A stretch of 6,989 nucleotides of DNA, taken from positions 1-6,989 of the forward strand of contig JBHOGO010000134.1 in the NCBI GenBank assembly GCA_043421945.1. The letters are read 5' to 3'. The stretch comes from Thaumasiovibrio sp043421945 (GTDB lineage: Bacteria > Pseudomonadota > Gammaproteobacteria > Enterobacterales > Vibrionaceae). The translations under genes and the position numbers were made by a program. Positions 1 through 4,046 of the stretch are shown here, in pieces. A model generated the notes under the pieces. That model made no database searches. It saw nothing but the letters and a program-made list of their open reading frames with translations, and was not told the DNA's origin. Numbering within the stretch: position 1 is the stretch's first letter; each line of letters opens with the position of its first letter.

Positions 1-57
1 ACGATACCTTTTCCAAAGTCGCTCACTACCATATCTCTTAAATACAGCAGCACTTGG

Positions 58-140
58 CGGTTTGAAACCGACCCCTACAGGTAGATTTCGGGAGGCCTTC
101 TCCCATCAGTAGCACAGCTCCAAAAGGCTTTAGCCTTTTG
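58..140. repeat. Cluster of three perfect hairpins, possible dispersed structured repeat
   Basis: Three perfect inverted repeats lie within 83 bp: CGGTTT-G-AAACCG at 58-70, GGGAG-GCCTT-CTCCC at 90-104, and CAAAAGGC-TTTA-GCCTTTTG at 121-140. The segment is visibly richer in G+C than the AT-rich DNA at 280-560. None of the hairpins is followed by a clear T-run, so they are not ordinary terminators. The density of perfect stems suggests a structured RNA or an interspersed intergenic element whose left part may continue outside the window. The minus-strand frame across it includes the peptide GRRPPEIYL, which I vaguely recall from short hypothetical proteins in marine gammaproteobacteria; that memory is unverified. 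Confidence 0.4.
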
Positions 141-209
141 TTCGTGGCACACTCCAAAGTAGTATTCTATTTTTTCTAATAGACCCACATCATTGTGTTC
201 ATCACCCAT
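75..209 (-). CDS. Possible small hypothetical protein (44 aa), doubtful
   Basis: A minus-strand frame begins at ATG 207-209, preceded by a reasonable Shine-Dalgarno sequence (AGGGAG, then TGCTCA, then ATG). It ends at TAG 75-77. The frame is also open upstream to a TTG at 270-272 (65 aa), but the ATG has the better ribosome site. The protein starts MGDEHNDVGLLEK and ends GRRPPEIYL, with no recognisable domain, signal peptide or membrane segment. Past the TAG the same frame stays open to the window edge (GSVSNRQVLLYLRDM and onward), so this could be a decayed longer frame or a chance translation of the hairpin repeat that it overlaps. I do not recognise a function. The overlap with three perfect hairpins argues against an ordinary gene. 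Confidence 0.25.
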   Translation of the reverse strand: MGDEHNDVGLLEKIEYYFGVCHEQKAKAFWSCATDGRRPPEIYL

Positions 210-302
210 TGAGCACTCCCTGCTAATTCCATTTGAATACTTCTCTTTGATAACTCCATATGGACAATCCAATCACTTTTAACCAAAGGTACTTACATAT
301 AC

Positions 303-324
303 ATACTATCAGTAACAATAGTAT
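303..324. promoter_or_regulatory. Inverted repeat, possible operator
   Basis: ATACTAT (303-309) and ATAGTAT (318-324) form a perfect 7-bp inverted repeat around the 8-nt spacer CAGTAACA. A weak -35-like element, GTAACA (312-317), lies in the centre, 18 bp upstream of a -10-like TATATT (336-341). A regulator bound here would cover that -35 region. The DNA is AT-rich, so chance is possible. Confidence 0.25.
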
Positions 325-345
325 AAATAGATAGTTATATTACAT

Positions 346-430
346 GTGCAGAATGAGTAACCGAGAAGGACTACCGACCTTATTTCCTTAAAGAATAAGT
401 ACTAGCCCATAACGGGTTAGAAATTTTTTT
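346..430 (+). ncRNA. Candidate small RNA or leader ending in a terminator hairpin
   Basis: A possible promoter (GTAACA at 312-317, 18-bp spacer, TATATT at 336-341) would start a transcript near 347. About 80 nt later comes a hairpin, CTAGCCC (402-408)/GGGTTAG (414-420) with one G-T pair, followed by AAATTTTTTT (421-430), which has the shape of a Rho-independent terminator on the plus strand. A second stem, CTTATT (379-384)/AATAAG (394-399), lies just before it. No plus-strand gene upstream needs this terminator. A tiny frame (ATG 353 to TAA 391, 12 codons, MSNREGLPTLFP) fits inside but lacks a Shine-Dalgarno sequence. The transcript is inferred; only the hairpins and T-run are directly visible. 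Confidence 0.3.
402..430 (+). terminator. Rho-independent terminator-like hairpin
   Basis: A 7-bp stem CTAGCCC/GGGTTAG (402-408 and 414-420, one G-T wobble) encloses the loop ATAAC, and seven T residues run at 424-430. It is oriented to stop plus-strand transcription, although no plus-strand gene is visible upstream in the window. Confidence 0.45.
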
Positions 431-500
431 CTTGTCCTTACCTAGATAAGTTATACCTACTAGGGATAATACCAAAAATATTTTAGACATGATTTTTAAT

Positions 501-529
501 AAAAAAGCCAAGGTGATTAACCTTGGCTT
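501..529 (-). terminator. Rho-independent terminator of the OmpG-like porin gene
   Basis: On the minus strand, AAGCCAAGGT and ACCTTGGCTT (505-514 and 520-529 on the plus strand) form a perfect 10-bp stem with a 5-nt loop. A T-run follows on the minus strand (the A-run at 501-506). It starts 34 nt past the porin stop codon and is in the correct orientation for that gene. Confidence 0.85.
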
Positions 530-562
530 AATATCATGAGGAATTTAATTTGAACGATTTAT

Positions 563-1498
563 TTAAAAGTTATATTTAACTGCCAATTTGTAGAACATAC
601 GATCTTTATCTACATTGCTAACACTGTTATCCCAGTCGCGTTGCTCTTCGCTCTGATGATTAACTTCATATGCAAGGTCAAAATCATTATTTAACTGGTA
701 AGTACCTGCCACACCTAAACGTAAACGTCCTTGGTCTTTTGTCGTACCCTCTGCATTTTCAAATTCGCGACTCAAGTTAATACGTGCGAAAGGCGAAACA
801 GAAAGGCGCTCGGATTGGTGTGTATAAAGTAAGCGTAGTTGCCACTCATCCATACTTTTTTGTGCCGTATCAACGACGCCTTCTTTCTTAGATTGTTCAT
901 TATAGAAAGAAACGCGTGCACTTTGTTGATCATTAATGTGCATATTAACGCGGAAATCTAACTCATGCTTGTAATCCGTGTAGCTTTCACGTTTATGAGC
1001 TTGACGAGGGTCAGGCACTAAACCAGGATTACGCACTTCATCTTTACCCGTAACTGGCGCTAAAAAGCCATCCAGTGCCAATGAGAAGGTGTCATTCAGC
1101 TGATAGCTCATATTTGGGTATATGCGCCACTCAGTATCACGTGTATCTTTGTGACTGTATTCATTATGACGAATGTTTAAGCGCGGAGAGATTGTAAACT
1201 TTTCGTTAACCTGATGTGTATAGTAAACAATATATTCTTGGCGTCCACGGTCATTACTTACACCATGACCATTTAGATCTGATTGCTCAAGGGCTTGTTT
1301 ATCGCTGAATTTAAATTGGAAGTGTAAAGGAGTGTCAGCATTTGGTTGAAACCCTGCAGCCAAATAAGGCATAAATAGATCACTACTTGCATACTCAGAG
1401 TTATGCTCTTCAAACTCAAATCCAACCTCAATAAATCCTGCATGTGCAAAACCAGACATAACCAGAGCAGATACTGGTAACAATTTAAATTTATTCAT
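563..1498 (-). CDS. OmpG-family monomeric outer-membrane porin
   Basis: The 311-residue product is a predicted outer-membrane beta-barrel that would let small solutes, in this family mainly sugars and oligosaccharides, diffuse into the periplasm. Residues 1-20 are a signal peptide with an AHA cleavage site before Gly21. The rest alternates polar and hydrophobic residues in strand-like blocks and ends in Asn-Phe, the terminal aromatic expected for barrel assembly. Similarity to E. coli OmpG (301 aa) is visible at the signal (KLLPVSALVM versus KLLPCTALVM), in the SVSPFARINLSREF strand, and at the C-terminus (DRMFYKLAVKYNF). ATG 1496-1498 is preceded by GGAG at a good distance. The gene stands alone, with its own promoter and terminator. 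No sugar-catabolism genes lie beside it, so the substrate cannot be read from context. A KdgM-type oligogalacturonate porin is the main alternative. Confidence 0.85.
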   Translation of the reverse strand: MNKFKLLPVSALVMSGFAHAGFIEVGFEFEEHNSEYASSDLFMPYLAAGFQPNADTPLHFQFKFSDKQALEQSDLNGHGVSNDRGRQEYIVYYTHQVNEKFTISPRLNIRHNEYSHKDTRDTEWRIYPNMSYQLNDTFSLALDGFLAPVTGKDEVRNPGLVPDPRQAHKRESYTDYKHELDFRVNMHINDQQSARVSFYNEQSKKEGVVDTAQKSMDEWQLRLLYTHQSERLSVSPFARINLSREFENAEGTTKDQGRLRLGVAGTYQLNNDFDLAYEVNHQSEEQRDWDNSVSNVDKDRMFYKLAVKYNF

Positions 1499-1566
1499 TA
1501 TTAACTCCGAAAAGGAAACGATATTTTAATTTTTTCTTGGTTGCGGTGAATTATGCCAAAAAAATA

Positions 1567-1596
1567 ATTATTGTCTTCTTTGTAAATTAGAGTCAA
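1567..1596 (-). promoter_or_regulatory. Sigma-70 promoter of the porin gene
   Basis: Read on the minus strand, TTGACT (1591-1596) lies 18 bp before AATAAT (1567-1572), each matching 5 of 6 consensus bases. This predicts a start near 1560 and a leader of about 60 nt that ends in the porin ribosome site GGAG-TTAATA-ATG. Confidence 0.5.
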
Positions 1597-1602
1597 ATCA
1601 CA
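1587..1602. promoter_or_regulatory. Weak CRP-like half-site pair overlapping the porin -35
   Basis: TTAGA-GTCAAA-TCACA matches the TGTGA-N6-TCACA consensus at 8 of 10 core positions, with a perfect right half. It covers the predicted -35 element (1591-1596), so bound protein would touch or block the promoter. It is much weaker than the site at 1649-1670. Confidence 0.2.
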
Positions 1603-1648
1603 GAATTTATCTTTATCAATAAAAAACAATCAGATAGGGACAGAAAAT

Positions 1649-1670
1649 AAAGGCGATCAAGATCACAATT
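1649..1670. promoter_or_regulatory. Probable CRP (cAMP receptor protein) binding site
   Basis: The core GGCGA-TCAAGA-TCACA (1652-1667) matches TGTGA-N6-TCACA at 8 of 10 positions. The flanking AAA and ATT and the central GATC-AGATC extend the resemblance to the symmetric 22-bp CRP consensus. The centre (about 1659.5) is roughly 100 bp upstream of the predicted porin start, a little farther than usual class I positions. Carbon-source control of a porin would be sensible. The site could also act on plus-strand transcription towards satP, but that gene is over 500 bp away. Confidence 0.5.
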
Positions 1671-1797
1671 ATTAATAATACAATAATGTAAGTGTGCGTA
1701 TTTATTTGCTCCAGACAATTAACACTAAATCATAACAAACTGGTAATTAACTAGTGATTAAATGAAAATATAAACATACCACTAAACACTCAAAACA

Positions 1798-1902
1798 TTA
1801 AAAATAACGCTCTTTATAATGGTTGTATGTTTCAACTATCTCTTTCACACCCTCACGTATAATTTTCATACAAACTAACTCTATAAAATTATATTGGGCC
1901 AT
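1798..1902 (-). CDS. Possible small protein (34 aa), unrecognised
   Basis: On the minus strand, ATG 1900-1902 opens a 34-codon frame ending in TAA 1798-1800; an in-frame TAG lies six codons before the ATG. The product begins MAQYNFIELVCMK and continues with a charged helix-like stretch, REGVKEIVETYNHYKERYF. Its content of Glu, Lys, Val and Gly is more protein-like than expected from random AT-rich DNA. Met12 is an alternative start (23 aa), preceded by GAG at a loose distance; Met1 lacks a clear Shine-Dalgarno sequence. It has no signal peptide or membrane span and I recognise no family. An imperfect palindrome (1894-1921) covers the start codon. It lies in the same direction as the porin gene, about 300 nt upstream. 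It may still be a chance frame. Confidence 0.3.
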   Translation of the reverse strand: MAQYNFIELVCMKIIREGVKEIVETYNHYKERYF

Positions 1903-1921
1903 AAGATCTAATATGCCCTAA
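1894..1921. promoter_or_regulatory. Imperfect palindrome, possible operator
   Basis: TTGGGCCATA (1894-1903) and TATGCCCTAA (1912-1921) pair at 8 of 10 positions around an 8-nt spacer containing AGATCT. This is the only GC-containing symmetric block in the surrounding AT-rich gap, which makes it a reasonable protein-binding site or RNA hairpin. It has no T-run and so is not a terminator. Which gene it would serve is unclear. Confidence 0.25.
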
Positions 1922-2009
1922 AAAGCATATAGAGATAGTCGTTTCTCTTTTATCTTTTTAAAATACCGTATATTTACAATCTCATTGCCTATTAAATAAG
2001 GCGAAATAA

Positions 2010-2195
2010 TTGCCTACACCCAATGAATCATTTTGTAACATTCAAGACCAGCAAGAGTCACTCCTCATTATAAATCAGGCAAAAAACGTCATAAAAACAA
2101 TGCTTGTGTTATTTATTTTCATCACTTACCCTGAAACATTATTTTACACATCAGCTTACTTGATACTCGAACGCCAACTTGAGCAACCAATTTAG
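2010..2195 (+). CDS. Possible small single-span membrane protein upstream of satP (61 aa)
   Basis: The frame starts at TTG 2010-2012, with AAGG (1998-2001) eight bases upstream, and ends at TAG 2193-2195. It has a polar N-terminus (residues 1-27), one hydrophobic stretch (about 28-53, with a proline at 41) and a short charged tail. The stop codon overlaps the satP ribosome site (TAGGA, 2193-2197), leaving 9 nt to the satP ATG, so translation of the two could be coupled. I recognise no family. It does not look like the DUF485 partner (YjcH) of the other acetate permease, ActP. The non-ATG start and AT-rich composition leave real doubt; it may only be satP leader. Confidence 0.35.
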   Translation: MPTPNESFCNIQDQQESLLIINQAKNVIKTMLVLFIFITYPETLFYTSAYLILERQLEQPI

Positions 2196-2204
2196 GATTC
2201 AAAC

Positions 2205-2795
2205 ATGTCAACAAAATTAGCCAATCCGGCGCCATTAGGACTCATGGGGTTCGGAATGACGACGATTCTCCTTAATATCCACAATGCAGGGTTCTTCCCT
2301 ATTGATTCTATGATTCTTGCCATGGGCATTTTTTATGGCGGGATTGGGCAAATATTGGTTGGCATGATGTGCTTTAAACGAGGTGACACCTTTGGCACAA
2401 CGGCTTTCACGTCATATGGCCTATTTTGGTTAACACTTGTGGGTATCATCGTGATGCCATATATGGGGCTTCCTGCCAGCCCTCACCACTTCATGGGATG
2501 GTATCTACTGTTATGGGGAATATTCACTGGTTTCATGTTCATCGGTTCGCTGTGCTACCCGAAAGCAAAGCAATTTGTGTTCGGCTCACTGACCGTTTTA
2601 TTCTTCCTGCTAGCTGCAAGAGACTTCACTGGCAGCGAGCTTATCGGCACCATCGCCGGCTTTGAGGGAATCATTTGTGGTGCCAGTGCAATTTACTTCG
2701 CAATGGCTCAAGTAATCAATAACGAATATGGTCGTACCATCCTCCCGATAGGTGATAAGCCCAAACGAGTGAATACAGTGCAAGTCGCCGCTTAA
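2205..2795 (+). CDS. satP: Acetate/succinate transporter SatP (AceTr family, formerly YaaH)
   Basis: The 196-residue inner-membrane protein belongs to the GPR1/FUN34/YaaH family, which moves acetate and succinate across the membrane, with proton coupling in E. coli. The family signature NPAPLGL is at residues 7-13. Six hydrophobic segments follow, at about 10-28, 35-57, 67-86, 97-117, 122-139 and 148-171. TFGTTAFTSYGLFW, SLTVLF, ICGASAIY and GRTILPIG match E. coli SatP (188 aa) almost word for word. Leu129 and Ala162 correspond to E. coli Leu131 and Ala164, positions linked to substrate choice, so ordinary acetate/succinate specificity is expected. The ATG has the ribosome site TAGGA seven bases upstream, overlapping the stop of the preceding small frame. 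A strong terminator follows at 2862. Confidence 0.95.
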   Translation: MSTKLANPAPLGLMGFGMTTILLNIHNAGFFPIDSMILAMGIFYGGIGQILVGMMCFKRGDTFGTTAFTSYGLFWLTLVGIIVMPYMGLPASPHHFMGWYLLLWGIFTGFMFIGSLCYPKAKQFVFGSLTVLFFLLAARDFTGSELIGTIAGFEGIICGASAIYFAMAQVINNEYGRTILPIGDKPKRVNTVQVAA

Positions 2796-2861
2796 TGCTT
2801 CATATAAAGCACGAAAACATGTGGCTCTTCGCTCCATGACTAGCCGCATAAACAGCCCAAG

Positions 2862-2892
2862 GACCAGTTCATCAATGAACTGGTCTTTTTTT
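2862..2892 (+). terminator. Rho-independent terminator of satP
   Basis: GACCAGTTCA (2862-2871) and TGAACTGGTC (2876-2885) form a perfect 10-bp stem with the tetraloop TCAA, followed by seven T residues (2886-2892). It lies 66 nt past the satP stop and separates satP from the next transcription unit. Confidence 0.93.
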
Positions 2893-2948
2893 GTCCGAAC
2901 TTTCAATTTTCAGAACCCGCACATGCATTCAACAACCCTATAGATAGA

Positions 2949-2977
2949 TAAGCATAATAAAGATAATTGAGTATAAT
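2949..2977 (+). promoter_or_regulatory. Candidate promoter of the binding-protein/GGDEF-EAL operon
   Basis: A perfect -10 TATAAT (2972-2977) lies 17 bp after a poor -35, TAAGCA (2949-2954, 3 of 6). It is in the right orientation and about 110 nt upstream of the first gene. The weak -35 suggests an activator or another sigma factor may be needed. Confidence 0.35.
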
Positions 2978-3005
2978 TAATGTAGTTATACATCTCGTCT
3001 CTTAA

Positions 3006-3023
3006 GTTTGTTTTTAAACAACT
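3006..3023. promoter_or_regulatory. Inverted repeat between promoter and first gene
   Basis: TTGTTT-TT-AAACAA (3008-3021) is a perfect 6-bp inverted repeat, extended by AGTT/AACT if one base is bulged. It would lie about 25 nt into the predicted transcript, so it could be a repressor site or an early RNA hairpin. It has no terminator tail. AT-rich palindromes are common by chance. Confidence 0.25.
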
Positions 3024-3087
3024 AATGAGTAATTCAGAAGATGTAGATATAAAGCCCATTGTTAGTTACTGATATAAAGAGATTTTT

Positions 3088-4041
3088 ATGCCGTACTCTC
3101 TATCAAGAACAATTACCCGATTACTTAGCTTCATCACCATACTGACTCTACTCCTTTCTCCTTCTTATGCCGATACGCCTACACAAAAAACGGAGTTGGT
3201 GATCGGTGTGTTAAGTAATAAAGCACAAAAGCATATTCGGTTTTCTCAACCATTAGCCGACTATCTAGCTAAAGAACTCGTCGACTTTGGCATAGAGCAA
3301 GCTTCCGTCAAGGTGACGAACAATATTAGTCAAATAGGCAATTGGCTGGACAATGGTCAGATAGACCTCTTCTCAGATACCGTTTTTACAGCTTTACACA
3401 TTCAAGACGACTACAACGCTGAGATAATGCTACGCCGCTGGAAAAAAGGTATTCCGGAGTACCGTTCTATATTCTTTACTCAAAAAGATACCGGTATTAA
3501 AAACTTAGATGAGCTCGTTGGAAAGCGGCTTGCCTTAGAGGATAGGGATTCGACATCAGGCTACTTCTTGCCACTCTCCACACTCATTGAACGTGGTTAC
3601 CAACTTTCACAACTTACCCATCCCTCCGATCCTGTGCCAGCCAATACTATTGGCTATATTATTACTGCAGATACCTTAAACAAAGCCGATGAACTCAGCT
3701 TATCAGCTTGGGTTTACCGTAATAAAGTCGACGCCGCAGCATTTAGTGATCACAACTGGAATGACCCTGAAGACATGCCGTTAAGCATGCGTAAAAAACT
3801 TGATATTATTCACGAATCTTCAGCTTTTCCACGTAGTGTCCAGTTAATTCGCTCCGACTTAGATCCCGTGCTCAAAGAGCAAATCAAAGTGCTCTTACTC
3901 AACGCCCACCTTTCTGAGCAGGGTCGTCATGCATTAGAGGCTTTTCAGGACACTAAGAAGTTTGATCACTTTACTGAGGAGAATATAGAAGCCGTCCAAC
4001 TAGCTGACAATCTGCGTATTCTCATCAATAAATACCTTTAA
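3088..4041 (+). CDS. PhnD-like periplasmic substrate-binding protein, likely sensor subunit
   Basis: The 317-residue protein is a secreted type-2 periplasmic binding protein of the PhnD phosphate/phosphonate family. Residues 1-28 form a signal peptide ending SYA. The mature protein opens with the typical ELVIGVLSNKAQ strand, contains NLDELVGKRLALEDRDSTSGYF (135-160), and ends in a helical lobe. The STSG at 155-158 corresponds to the serine/threonine turn that holds the phosphonate group in E. coli PhnD, and Asp221 in VDAAAFSD matches a ligand-contacting aspartate. The segment between them, where PhnD has its histidine turn (GSH-like), is replaced by a longer divergent stretch (about 180-212), so the ligand may differ. 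ATG 3088 follows AAGAGA with a 5-nt gap. No phnC or phnE is adjacent. The GGDEF-EAL gene starts 5 nt downstream, suggesting a sensory role. Confidence 0.82.
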   Translation: MPYSLSRTITRLLSFITILTLLLSPSYADTPTQKTELVIGVLSNKAQKHIRFSQPLADYLAKELVDFGIEQASVKVTNNISQIGNWLDNGQIDLFSDTVFTALHIQDDYNAEIMLRRWKKGIPEYRSIFFTQKDTGIKNLDELVGKRLALEDRDSTSGYFLPLSTLIERGYQLSQLTHPSDPVPANTIGYIITADTLNKADELSLSAWVYRNKVDAAAFSDHNWNDPEDMPLSMRKKLDIIHESSAFPRSVQLIRSDLDPVLKEQIKVLLLNAHLSEQGRHALEAFQDTKKFDHFTEENIEAVQLADNLRILINKYL

Positions 4042-4046
4042 CCATA

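Larger units (their letters stand above)
1671..2009. other. AT-rich divergent intergenic region
   Basis: This stretch lies between the porin control region and the reading frames preceding satP. It is very AT-rich. The only items I can support are a possible 34-aa minus-strand frame (1798-1902), an imperfect palindrome (1894-1921) and a perfect TATAAT at 1815-1820 on the plus strand. The last has a poor -35 (AAAACA, 17 bp upstream) and could start a long leader towards satP. No tRNA, terminator or riboswitch fold is apparent. Confidence 0.5.

Noticed and set aside
1539..1555. TGGCATAATTCACCGCA on the minus strand as a sigma-54 promoter
   Set aside because: The spacing between GG and GC is 11 rather than 10 and several consensus bases are missing; a good sigma-70 promoter lies just upstream.
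1973..2000. TTTACA-N16-AATAAG as the satP promoter
   Set aside because: The -10 matches only 4 of 6 and would place the start at the first codon of the small frame, overlapping its ribosome site; it is not convincing without start-site data.
2796..2811. TGCTT-N6-AAGCA hairpin just after the satP stop as an extra terminator
   Set aside because: The stem is only 5 bp and no T-run follows; the strong terminator at 2862 explains termination.
2426..2906. Other-frame readings across satP and its terminator on both strands
   Set aside because: They overlap the clear satP gene, show no family features, and one runs through the terminator hairpin.
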